DNA from: Henckelia pumila
Taxonomy: Eukaryota > Streptophyta > Magnoliopsida > Lamiales > Gesneriaceae
NCBI RefSeq assembly: GCF_033568475.1
Contig: NC_133122.1
Location: forward strand, 157,535,361 to 157,599,360
Reading direction: 5' to 3'
Length of the DNA: 64,000 bases
Shown here in pieces: positions 1 to 9,812 of this stretch (its first letter is position 1; each line of letters opens with the position of its first letter). The notes beneath the pieces are model-generated. The model was not told the DNA's origin and did not search any database. It saw only the letters and a list, made by a program, of their open reading frames with translations. Made by a program: the position numbers and the translations under genes.

Positions 1-1056
1 CTACAATCTTGTTTTTGTTGGCCTACATTGTTTAGAGATAGTTATACCTTAGTGAAATCATGTGATAAGTGTCAAAGAACAGGGAATATATCTAGAAGGC
101 ATGAATTACCCCTCACAAGTATTTTAGAAGTAGAATTGTTTGATGTGTGAGGTATTGATTTTATGGGTCCCTTTCCCCCTTCTTTTGGGTACACTTATAT
201 CTTATTGGCAGTCGATTATGTGTCGAAATGGGTGGAAGCAATTGCCACCTCTACTAATGATGCTCGTGTTGTAGTAAAGTTTTTGCAGAAGAACATTTTT
301 ACAAGGTTTGGAATACCACGAGCGATAATCAGTGATGAAGGTAAGCATTTTTGCAATAAGATTTTTAATACCTTGCTCACTAAGTATGGTGTCAGGCATA
401 AGGTGGCGTGTGCATATCATCCTCAAACCAATGTTCAAGCCAAAATCTCTAACCGAGAAATCAAGCAAATATTGGAGAAGACAGTGAAGAAGAATAGAAA
501 AGATTGGGCAATCAAGCTGGATGACGCATTATGGGCCTACCGCACTGCGTTTAAAACACCTATTGGGATGTCGCCCTATAGGTTGGTTTTCGGTAAGGCA
601 TGTCATTTGCCTTTGGAGTTAGAGCATAAAGCGTTTTGGGCTGTCAAAAGGCTGAATATGGATATCGAAGCATCTGGGGAGTTGCGTAAATTATAGTTGA
701 CTGAACTGGACGAGTTTCGAAGTGAATCATATGAGAATGCCAAGATCTACAAGGAGCAAACAAAGAAGTGGCATGACAAAAACATTATACCTCGAGAATT
801 CGAACCAGGTCAGAAAGTATTGTTGTTTAACTCCCGTCTGAAATTGTTTCCAGGAAAATTGAAGTCCAGATGGTCTGGACCATTTACGGTGGAGAAGGTA
901 TATCCGCACTGTGCGATTGAGCTTCGATGCACAGATGGAAGGGTATTCAAGGTGAACGGGAAAAGGGTTAAACACTATTTTGGTACCGAAATACGAAGTA
1001 CTGAGAGTATTTTGCTCACAGACCCGGCCCAAATCTGGTGCAAGTCTGGTTGAGGG
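1..1056 (+). pseudogene. Athila-type pol, integrase region (partial, broken)
   Basis: One reading frame from base 1 holds the zinc-binding CDKCQ part, the integrase core and the C-terminal region ending before the TGA near 1053. Core landmarks are [12 protein letters not shown] (first Asp) and IISDEGKHF (second Asp). At the third catalytic position, where the family has Glu in a QAEISNRE-like context, the sequence reads QAKISNRE, so Glu is replaced by Lys. In-frame stops occur near 148 (TGA where the family has Trp) and at 694 (TAG). The protein would insert element cDNA into the host genome; this copy cannot. The N-terminal part of pol (protease, RT, RNase H) lies left of the window. Confidence 0.88.
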
Positions 1057-1991
1057 CTATAAACCAAGCACTAATTGGGAGGCAACCCATATTTTCTTTT
1101 TGTTTGTTTTTAATTTTATTTCATTTTGCGTTTAGTTTTGTTATTTGCGTGTTTTGATTCTTCTTCCTTAATTTTTTTTCTCAGGAACGAACTTTCAGTG
1201 CATTATGCATGCCCGCTTTCCATTTGGCGCGCCCACGCGTCACAAAATCAAAAAAATTAAAGAAATGGTCCAGAGTCTTATGCAAGCCCTCCTGTATTTC
1301 TGGCGCGCCCGCGCGTGGAAAATTCTGCATAACAGGTGCACAGAGAGTCTTATGCGCGGGCGCCTGTATCTCTGGCGTGCCTGCGCGTCCTTTTGCGCAG
1401 AAAATTACAAGGGGCAGAGATCTATGCGCGCCCGCGTCTACTTATGCGCGCCCGCCCCGTCTGAATCTAAACCCCGATTTCTTTCCTTCTTTTCTCTTTC
1501 TCTCTTCTGATTTTACCCTATATTTCCTTTTCTTTTCTCTTATTTCCTCTCCAAAGTGCCGATTACACTCTCAATCTCTTCCTCTATTTTTTTGTTTCTT
1601 CTCTATACTCTTGTTCTCTTCCTTCAATTCTTCCTCTTTGCTTTCTTAATTCTTTGTCTTCTCTAATTTCTCTCCTAATCCGAGGGAGGACATCGAGCTC
1701 GGTACACAGTTATACTTTTTTGGGTTGTTGCGGCGTTGCATCCTGAGAATGTGGTAAGTTCTTCTGATCACGGGTGTCCACATTTTCCGTTTATTGGGTT
1801 ATTGAGATAGTAGTGGTTGTGGCATGGAATTGTATCTGAATTGAGGGATTTCTTGCGTTTTATTGTTGGTACTCGTTTCATCATTGGAGAAATACGTGTG
1901 TTGTGGCTTGAGTTGATAGTTTGGGGGAGTCACAGATCTTGATTGTTGTTCTTGAATTTTGGATTGATTGTGCCCTCTAAGTTTTTGGCAT
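1057..1991 (+). other. noncoding spacer of Athila element between pol and the extra ORF
   Basis: Holds the box GGGAGGCAACCC at 1077-1088, also found after the protease of the second Athila copy (56642-56653) with a similar preceding GGCTAT...AAGC context, so it is a conserved post-pol signal of this family. After it come a T-rich tract, a cluster of GC-rich palindromic words (1209-1460) and a CT-rich tract (1490-1680). No convincing coding sequence; open frames here are caused by the GC-rich and CT-rich composition. Confidence 0.6.
1209..1460 (+). repeat. cluster of GC-rich short palindromic words
   Basis: Several variants of a word like ATGCGCGCCCGCGCG occur in an otherwise AT-rich region: around 1228-1240, 1300-1317, 1349-1391, 1424-1436 and 1444-1457. 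Very similar words recur inside the LTR of this element (5138-5293) and, fewer, in both LTRs of the second Athila copy (near 53145-53165 and 58206-58250). They are spread over unrelated parts of the element, as if inserted or amplified separately. Confidence 0.55.
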
Positions 1992-3184
1992 ATGGCGCCA
2001 AAGAAAAAAACTAAGTTTGGAGATTCTTCGTCTTCGGCCCCTACTTTCGATGCTCATCGTTTCTGGGATAAACAGGCCGAAGAGAATTTTCACGCGTTGT
2101 TATCTAAGAATATTTTTCCTGAGAGGGGGTTTGATACTACAATTGGATTTGAGCCGAATGGGATTATTTGGTGTAATGTAAGGTGATGAAGTACTCGCGC
2201 GGCAGTGGCTTCAATTTGTTAAGCAGCCCCAAGAAGCAATAATTTCATTTGGTTAGGGAATTTTATGCAAATCTGAAGGTTAAGCACGTTGACTTCAAGG
2301 TGTTGGTGCGAGGCAAGATGGTGCCTTTTGACTCGGTTGCGATTAATACTTTATTTCATATCCCGCCGGTGGACAATGATGAATATGTTGCATATAAGTC
2401 TGGGGAGATTGATTATGATGCCATTATTCAATCCATTTGTGTCGCGGGAGCCGTATGGAGGCTGGGAAGTGATCTTAAACCGTCCAAGCTGAGGAAGGTA
2501 GATTTGAAGAGTGATGCCAAGAGGTGGTACACATTGGTTTGCGCTAGACTTAAGCCCACTGACCATGATCATGAGGTCACAAGGGAGAGGGCGATTCTTG
2601 TGTATTGCATCGTTGAAGGAATGACTATGGATATAGGATGAATTTGTCAAGAAACTATTCAGCATGTTTTTTCTGGTCGTTCGAAAGGGGGGGGGGGGTG
2701 GGGGCTTGCTTTGCCATCTCTTATTACTGATTTATGTGAAGCAGTGGGTGTTGATTGGAGCCCTACTGAAGAGTTGCTGAAGCACACGGCTCTTATACCC
2801 GGTGGCGGTTCTTCTACTCGCCATCCATCTGATAGTGAACTGCGAGAACGTGCAGCCCGACGAGCTTACAATGCGCAAGCAAAGGCCCGACAAGTTCCAG
2901 CACCACAGACTCAGACGCCTCTTTCTTTGGAATCCCGGGTTACTTCAATTGAGGAGGATCTGCGCCAGCATCGTCAGGAGTTCCATCAATTTTAGCAGAG
3001 GAATGTAGTTTTCATGGATTATATGATGGGATTCACTGGTGCATTGAGCCACCAATTTCCTTATGCTGCGAGCTCGGCTCATACTTTTCCTCTTTATCCC
3101 CAGTGGCCACCTACTTTTGGTGCTTCAGACCCGACACCTGTTGCTGATAGTGATGATGAGAGTGAGGAAAGCGACGACCACTGA
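1992..3184 (+). pseudogene. Athila downstream ORF, Transposase_32-like (broken)
   Basis: Starts with ATG at 1992 (MAPKKKTKFGDSSSSAPTF) and reads to 2184 (TGA). The frame then shifts around 2247 and continues through LVREFYANLKVK...VRGKMVPFDS, the wording of the plant 'putative plant transposon protein' domain (Pfam Transposase_32), to a TGA near 2639. After a run of about a dozen G near 2690 it resumes at 2711 and ends in an acidic tail (DDESEESDDH) at 3184. Function of this ORF is not known; it occupies the place called env-like in Athila elements. No signal peptide or membrane segment is visible, so an envelope role is not supported here. At least two frameshifts and a stop make it inactive. 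Confidence 0.7.
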
Positions 3185-4917
3185 CGACCGTCGTTTGAGG
3201 TACATGTCCTTTTTCTTTCTTGTTTAAATCATTGAGGACACTGATTGTACCTAGTTTGGGGGGATGTTTCTTCATTTATGCTGAATTTGTTGCTGAGTTT
3301 TATTTCTGTTTTTTTTTTATTATGCATTTTTTTTTTGTGTTTTTGGTTTTTATTTTGTTTAGTTTTATGTGCTGTGTTGGTGGTGGGATGGATTTTGTAA
3401 TGAGAATAGTGTGTGAGGTTGGTAAAGTGAGAATTGTTGTGTGGATGCAAGTTAAATTCAAGAAACCATGAAAGAAATTGAAAGACATTGGCCAATGATG
3501 CAAATTTTTGTTTTTGTCTCAACTCCATGATCGTACTTAAAAGAATTTTTGTTGGTGAACTAATGAGATGAATGATTCCCTACATATTCTATGATTGTGC
3601 TTAAATCTGAGTTAAAACATACAAACATAGAAATGAATGAGACATTTTTGGGATCCTTGGGCTTGATTTTCATTGAAATTATTTTATCCTTAGTTGCCCT
3701 TTGAGCCTTCACAAAATGTACATGAGTACTTTTGGTACATGTTCTGAATTTTGTTGCGAATCATCGTTTACCGCTGATGATTACTTCTTTCTGCATTGGT
3801 TGAAATTCATGTGATTTACTTGTGAATTGAGATTGTCTAGAACTAGTTCGGACATCCTTTGAGGCGCAATACGGGCATAACTGTGATTATGAATGATTTA
3901 GGCAATTTTTCTGAATTCGTTTGAGCCTTTCAAGCTACCTAATTATATATGTTATCCTTAGTACCTTGTTTGAGCCTTATTGAAAATCGAATGGCATGCG
4001 TTTAAATGTGTGATAAACCCTCATTCGTCATTGTTCAAGGTCCTACATTGACTACCTGAATAGCCTAAACACTATTTCCTACCTTTAAGGGAGTAATTTG
4101 AATGCTTAAATGTTATATGCTCCTAGTTTTATTTGTGAAAAGGGAATGGTGTGGTGGATGAATTGAAATGAAAAAGGTAGTAGATGAAAAAGAAAAATTG
4201 GTAGAAGAAAGAGGTGAAAAAATTGTGAAAGAAAGAAAAGAGTTGTGAAAGATGTTGTGAAAAAAAAAAAGATGAAAAAAAAAAATCAATGAAGTTGAAA
4301 AATAGAAGTGTGAAATTGTTAATAAAAAGGAGTCGAAATTAGAGTTGAGCATAAATTACTCCTTATTTTTGAAATCTTGATCCTTCTTTTGTAGTCATGA
4401 GTCAGGCCTTACATTACAAGCCAATTAAGTCCTTCTGACCGAGTCACAGTTGCCCAATATACTAGTGGAGAAGGGTTGCGAGAATCTAGCTTATGGATGA
4501 TTGATTGACACTTTTAATGAATATGAATTTTTGGCCGAAACACGCACGCACGTCTCATTTGTGAAATAACCTAATTTTTGTGTGTTTTCAAATGTAATTT
4601 ATCCTGTTGTTTGATCTTCTTGCCATATAAAGTCCTCATGATCTATGAATGTGTGAATTGATTTGGATAAGAGTATTTTGAACGTGAGTTGCGGGATTTG
4701 TAAGTTTTGGAGGTTCACTAGCATGTGTTTGTTGAAAATAAAAAATTGATAGTTCAATATGATTGGATGAAAATGTTTTTCTGAATATTTTGTTAAGGCC
4801 ATTGATTCATAATATTTCTTGGTTGGTCTTGATTTGGTTGAGTAAGCATTTTGTGCTTTGATTTTGAGTTTTGATTGGTTTTGCTCGGGACTAGCAAACA
4901 TTTAAGTTTGAGGAATT
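3185..4917 (+). other. long 3' noncoding tract of Athila element with purine runs
   Basis: AT-rich, no coding sequence. It contains a T-rich tract (3290-3370), recurrent words GTTTGAGCCTT (3703, 3923, 3969), and a purine-rich stretch 4135-4286 with no cytosine on the plus strand. It ends with TTTTGCTCGGGACTAG and a purine tract AAGTTTGAGGAAT just before the LTR, the likely plus-strand priming site. The second Athila copy has a similar tract at 56654-57889. Confidence 0.6.
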
Positions 4918-6319
4918 TGATAAGTGCATTTTGTGCACTTAATTTGTATTGATATTATTGGATAATTGTTTGGTTTCGAGCAGAATTACGTGAAAATTGT
5001 TGTTGTTTATGTTAGATGTCAGGAAATACAGGAAATGTTGAACTTATGATTAATGGAATCAAAGGAGTCGAGAAAAGGGCAAAGCGAGCAAAGATGGTTC
5101 AAGATTGTGAAGAAAAGATGAATATGGACCAGAACTCCATGCGCGCCCACGCCAGGATTTGGAGCGCCCGCGTGTCACCTCAAGAAAAGAGTAGAAAAAT
5201 TTCCAGAACCTTATGCGCGCCCGCCTCAGGAATGACGAGCTCCCGCGCGTGAATTTGATTATTTGAATTACTCTATGCGCGCCCGCGCGTCGCTGTTTGT
5301 TTAACGAGGTATTTTTGTAATTTTGAAAACTTTGGGATATCTTTGGTATTATTTTGGACGATTTTTAGGGGAGTATTTAAGGGAGTTTTCAGACTGATTG
5401 AAGGGTTCTAGCCGCCAATACGCAGAATAATCTTGAGAGAAAATTCGTGAGAGTTTGGATCGAGATTTGAAGATTGCTTGGAACGAAGACGAAAACTTTT
5501 CAACCGAACACGGAAGAAAGACTACGGCTTTGTTATTCCTTCTTTATTTATTTCTTTTGATTGTTGAATTATGTTTGAATTATTAAACATGATTTGGGTT
5601 GCTATGAATTTGAGTATGAACTAAACTTTTTATGTCTAGAGGTTGATGTAGCCTCGTCAAGACATGTTTGTGAATTATTGATTTTAATGATTTGAGTTCT
5701 TATAACTTAATTGTGATTCTAGTTTTGAAAGTCTTTTCAATTTACTGGCCATAAATTGATTTGTCATATTTATTTAGAATCCGGCACTCGAGAGAGGGGA
5801 TTTAGAATAGGATCGATATAATTCACACTATTAATTGTTTATATGACTCGGAAGAGCTTATAACTTTAATAGAGCCTAGAAAGAACATTGTTTTACACAT
5901 ATCACTACAAGTAGATTCTCAATAGGGATATTAGAATTGATCTGTGGTTGATACATTCTATTTGGCACTCGGGAGAGGGAAATAGTATAATCTATGTGTT
6001 CTTGGTTATTAATTGAAATGAACTCATGAAAATAGATTAATTAGAAATGAATATTGTCGAGACCAGGTGAAATCAAAACCTCTAGACTATTTCTCTTTGA
6101 TTGATAATCTCTTAAGAATTTTGTGTGTGCGCGTTTTACAAACTTTACTTTTTATTTAATTGTTCTGCAAATCTCCAAAGTTTGATTTTCTAGATAAAAT
6201 TAAGACTATTTTAATTACAAGTATTGAATATTTTCAAATTACTCCTTGTGGGATCGACACTCTCTCTTTCACTATATTAAAACTTGACACTCGTACGCTT
6301 GCGAGTAATTTTCACAACA
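4918..6319 (+). repeat. Athila 3' LTR (1402 bp)
   Basis: Starts TGATAAGTGCATTTTGTGC and ends ACGCTTGCGAG...TTTTCACAACA. The 5' LTR at 52809-54209 (1401 bp) has the same start, end and internal landmarks (CGGCACTCG, ACCTCTAGACTAT, ACTCCTTGTGGGA). GC-rich words of the type ATGCGCGCCCGCG sit at 5138-5178, 5212-5252 and 5272-5293. The flank after 6319 is the Harbinger pseudogene. Confidence 0.9.
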
Positions 6320-6339
6320 CATGGACTGCTAATTCAAAT

Positions 6340-7142
6340 TTTGTCGACGCGTGATTGAAGTATTTTGCGAGTGATACCTTCGAAGACCGCCCATTATTGT
6401 TCATGATAAGCAACGTTTGCTTGAAATGCACCTACGGAGGCACAGATTCTCTGGCTTATTGGGTAACTTTGATTGTATGCATTGAGAATGAAAAAACTAC
6501 CCGATCTCTTGGAAAGGCCAATTTACACAAGGTGACCGAGTCCCCACAATAATGCTTGAAACGATCGCATCCGCATACTTGTGGATTTGACATGATTTTT
6601 TTGGTGTCGCAAGATCAAAAAATGATGTCAATGTTCTTAACCAATCATCTTTGATCAACGACATGCTACAAAGAAATGCACTCGAGATAAATTTTATGGT
6701 AAATGACACGTAATATACAGTTGAGTACTACTTAACATATGAAATCTATCTGGAGTGGACAACTTTTATCAAGATATTTTCATGCCGTCAGGACCCTTAA
6801 GAAGTTTAAGGAAATGTAGAAGACTGCACGAAAGGATGTCGACCGAGCATTCTGAGTGATACAATCTCGTTGGAAAATAATCAAAAGTCAGGGGCGATTT
6901 TGGTACAAAAATAACTTGAAATATATCATGTATACATGTAGTATTTTGCATGACATGATTGTTGAAGATTAGGAAAATACATCACGCAATTCGGATGAAC
7001 ACATCGATGATACGTTCCATAAATAATCCATGGAGGCGATCAGAGACTTTCAGTACATCAAGAGAAATTGTGAGTATGTGGCCTATATGATAGAGAAATT
7101 AATCACCGACTTCGAGCCGCTTTGTTTGAACATATATGGGTA
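6340..7142 (+). pseudogene. PIF/Harbinger-type transposase, decayed 3' portion
   Basis: No long open frame, but reading across stops gives a clear match to the plant PIF/Harbinger nuclease family (Pfam Plant_tran/DDE_Tnp_4): VIEVF..YLRRP at 6347, LGNFDCMH at 6460 (family LGSIDCMHWEWKNCP; first Asp kept), WKGQFT at 6510, PTIMLE, FFGVARSKNDVNVLNQS near 6598-6645, ARKDVDRAF near 6825-6850, a YKNNLKYIMYTCSILHDMIV stretch near 6905-6965, and a final LRAALFEHIW at 7105-7135. In-frame stops and a frameshift around 6785 show long inactivity. The first half is missing; the Athila LTR ends 20 bp upstream, so the Athila probably inserted into this gene. Confidence 0.75.
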
Positions 7143-7503
7143 CACTACGTTAATAATTGATTATTTTTATATTTTATTTATGAATTGTTTATAATGATTT
7201 TTTAGTGTATTCTTTTTTTATTAAAGTTCTAAATAAAATTTTGATAATGTTTTTGTTTTAATATTTTTTAATTTATTAAAATTTATTAAATTATTAAAAA
7301 ATTAATATATATGGTCAATTAATTATATTAATTAAAAAATTACAATAAATATATATCTAGTTAAATATGTGAAAATTATAAATAAAAGTAATAAATTAAA
7401 ATGAAAGAATGCATGTATGATGAGACAGTGAGGCTCTCAAAAGTTGTATTTTTTAATTTATAATTGGGGCTGGGAAGTTTAAAGTCCCAGAGTTTTAAAT
7501 TTT
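7143..7503. other. AT-rich intergenic, no gene seen
   Basis: Very AT-rich. A 15-bp word GGCTCTCAAAAGTTG at 7432-7446 is repeated at 7756-7770, bracketing the inverted repeat that follows. Confidence 0.4.
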
Positions 7504-7704
7504 GTGCAAATTGCTCAAAAATTCCCAATGCAAACATGTTTTGCTCTGCACTTTCTAGTCACTTTTTTGTACCACATTTTTTATTAATTTGTATTACATC
7601 TTGTATGGTTTTGTACCACATCTTGTATTGTTTTGTACTGCATTTTATGACTAAAGACCCTAAAACAAAACATGTTTGCATTTTGGGATTTTTGAGCAAA
7701 TTGA
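7504..7704. repeat. inverted repeat, about 39-bp arms, 122-bp loop
   Basis: Arm 7504-7543 pairs with 7666-7704 with only a few mismatches and small gaps; the arms share CAAAACATGTTTGCAT. The loop has three imperfect TTTTGTACCACAT-like words. It could be a small foldback element, flanked by a 15-bp direct repeat (7432-7446 and 7756-7770), but clean transposon termini are not seen. Confidence 0.6.
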
Positions 7705-7999
7705 CCTTAATTTTTGACATAGAAATAGACATGACAAAAATGAAACGATTTTATAGGCTCTCAAAAGTTGAAACGATTTATACATCGCGTGCCCCAACAT
7801 TTCATTAATTGATGATGACTTTTTCTTTTCTGATGCTTCTGCTGAAATATGTTCAGACATTAAAGAGGTTGATCCGAGCCCATACCTTTAAATATTCTTG
7901 CCGTATATCAAATTTAGGAAGATTTAGATACGGGTCAATTTTTTTTTTTTTTTTTTTAAAAAAGAAAGAAATTTGACTCAGGCACTCAGCCATGTTAAT

Positions 8000-8253
8000 G
8001 AAAGATAAGGGCCCTCGTCTTTAAGAGGATGTTTAAATTGATGAAGTAAGTAAATTCTTGATTATATATAGGTCAGGAGTTCGATTTCCCATGCCAACAC
8101 CTTCTTGAACTAGTCTGTCACACATGACTTGCCTAGTGTGGTTTACCTGACTAACGTAGTTTGCAGTCTATTACGTTAGTCCCGGGGTTTACCCAAAGCA
8201 CATCGAAAGGTAGCGGCTGCGGGTTCCCACGTCACAAAAAAAAGAAAGATAAG
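8000..8253 (+). mobile_element. SINE-like retroposon with 10-bp TSD
   Basis: The body 8010-8243 is flanked by GAAAGATAAG at 8000-8009 and 8244-8253. It has an internal box GGAGTTCGATTTCCC (about 8076-8090), close to the pol III B box (GGTTCGANTCC), and ends with GTTCCCACGTCAC followed by a short A-run. The tRNA-like head, A-rich tail and duplicated target site are what tRNA-derived plant SINEs show. It encodes no protein and would depend on LINE machinery. The A box is weak. Confidence 0.65.
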
Positions 8254-8706
8254 CCCCCTCAAATTTATCTTTTTTTCTAATTAACGATTCTCATTTAATA
8301 CTTTACACGGTATTTTCAAAATTACAAAATCATTTCACGTACACTGATGTAAAGATATCTCAATTGGGATAGTTTTGTAACTCCAAAGTCAAAGATAACG
8401 TATAGCCGAATGAACAACTAAATGTATATATAATATTTTTTTGTTTCTACACACCGAATAATTATAAATAAATTGACCAGTATTGAAATATAACTTTCTC
8501 AATTTTGTTGGTTTGTTTGGTTTTTGTATTTCTTTTATGTTTAAAGATTATTTTGGAAAGTTTTTTTTTTTTCAAAAATTCCCTACAATATAGGGTAAAA
8601 AAGCCAAAATAATTTATTTAAACCCTTATAAGAATGAACATTTAAACGTATTCTAAAACACCAAAAAAAATCATTAGCTTATCAAATGATCCATCAAGCT
8701 ACGAAA
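8254..8706. other. AT-rich intergenic, nothing recognised
   Basis: Low-complexity A/T tracts; no ORF of interest and no repeat structure seen apart from the neighbouring SINEs. Confidence 0.4.
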
Positions 8707-8989
8707 AAATGATAACAAAATACATGGCTACATGGACATAGTCAAGTTGACAAGGTTTGAGGTGACGTGAGAATAAATTCTCCAGCGTTGCAGGTTCGAT
8801 TCTCGTGTGGAGCATATTTCCTGCTGAAAAATTATGGGGTATGCTTTGGGGATTGGCCATGTTGCTCCCTCCCTCAGGTCCCTGTCGCTCGTGCACATCC
8901 TTCGATTTAACTCTCGCATGAGCCAATGAACATCTGACTCATGTGGACGGGTTCCCCTTCGTGAACAACTCTTTTGAAATCATAACAAA
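8707..8989 (+). mobile_element. second SINE-like element
   Basis: The body 8720-8976 is flanked by AAATGATAACAAA (8707-8719) and AAATCATAACAAA (8977-8989), 12 of 13 bases equal. It has an A-box-like TAGTCAAGTTGACAAGG (about 8739-8755) and a B-box GCAGGTTCGATTC (8790-8802), i.e. a split pol III promoter. It ends in CTCTTTTG rather than poly(A). Sequence differs from the SINE at 8000, so it is another family. Small open frames on the minus strand here are chance. Confidence 0.6.
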
Positions 8990-9628
8990 GAGGGTGTTTG
9001 AGATATCTTATAAGATCTTTAAATTTGTTTGACAATTTTTTTGTCAAACAGCTCATAAACGGTCAAAATAAACTGTTTGAAAGGTTATAATCTATTTTTA
9101 AATAAGTATTGTCGCCCCAACTTTTTTTTTTTTTAAAAAAATCCTTTTTTGATATTTTAATTCTACATATTATCCCTATATATTTTATTAAATTCTCACT
9201 ACGCCCTCTGTCCATTTTTTGTATATAATTCATCAATTTTTTTTAAATTTAAATTAAAAATAAATTTATTTTTTAATATATGTTTAACATTTATGATAAA
9301 TTTAAAACTATTTTTGTATGGATATTAACATTCATAGTATTATACATTTAATTTTGACAATAAAAAATTTTTATAATACCAAACATACCAACATCTTTAA
9401 GTTGTTAAAATTAAGTTTATACAATTCCAAACACTTTAACATCTTAAAAAAAATTTATAATACCAAACACATCAACATCTTTAAGTTGTTAAAATTAAGT
9501 TTATACAATTCCAAACACTTTAACATCTTATTTTTAAAATAAAACTTGACAACTTATAACATTCTAAAACAACTTTTAAGCTCAATCAGCTTATAAACGG
9601 TTTTTAATGAGCTTCACCAAACACACTC
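8990..9628. mobile_element. probable hAT-type MITE carrying an 84-bp-period tandem duplication
   Basis: The ends are roughly inverted: GAGGGTGTTTG at about 8990 and CAAACACACTC ending at 9628, with subterminal GCTCATAAACGG and its partner GCTTATAAACGG. Such GTGTTTG termini are common in plant nonautonomous hAT elements. Inside, 9370-9446 is repeated at 9454-9530 almost unchanged (period 84 bp). No convincing 8-bp target duplication was found, so the call is tentative. Confidence 0.4.
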
Positions 9629-9812
9629 AAAATACATAACACTCATCCACAGTCTATTTTAAGTCAAACAATACATAATTTTTCTTGTACTTTTCACCCA
9701 AACGACAGAACATTGATGATAGACAGCTGAAAAACACACTGATATGTAAGAAATCATTAATAATCTTGACTTTTACACACAAAAAAAAAAAAAAAACAAA
9801 ACAAAAACAAAA
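9629..9812. other. 3' flank of the ketoacyl-CoA synthase gene
   Basis: AT-rich, with an A-run at 9781-9796. On the gene's strand this is the downstream region. No other feature seen. Confidence 0.35.

Larger units (their letters stand above)
1..6319 (+). mobile_element. Athila-like Ty3 retrotransposon, 3' part
   Basis: The 5' half lies outside the window. In order one sees the end of pol (integrase), a spacer carrying the box GGGAGGCAACCC (1077-1088), an extra ORF of the plant Transposase_32 type, a long noncoding tract, a purine tract, and a complete 3' LTR that starts TGATAAGTGCA and ends CAACA. A second element of the same kind at 52809-58649 shares the LTR ends, the post-pol box and the words TTTTGCTCGGGACTAG before the LTR, which confirms the limits. 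Integrase wording and the extra 3' ORF fit the Athila lineage. The element is dead (stops, frameshifts). Confidence 0.88.

Noticed and set aside
1205..1649. Two overlapping open frames of 101 and 146 codons
   Set aside because: They run through GC-rich palindromic words and a CT-rich tract in Athila noncoding DNA; composition is repetitive and no protein family fits.
7432..7770. 15-bp direct repeat as a target-site duplication
   Set aside because: The enclosed sequence has no clear retroposon or transposon ends at the repeat borders; kept only as a bracketed inverted repeat.
8990..9628. 8-bp target duplication for the hAT-like MITE
   Set aside because: Flanks do not match; only the inverted ends support the call.
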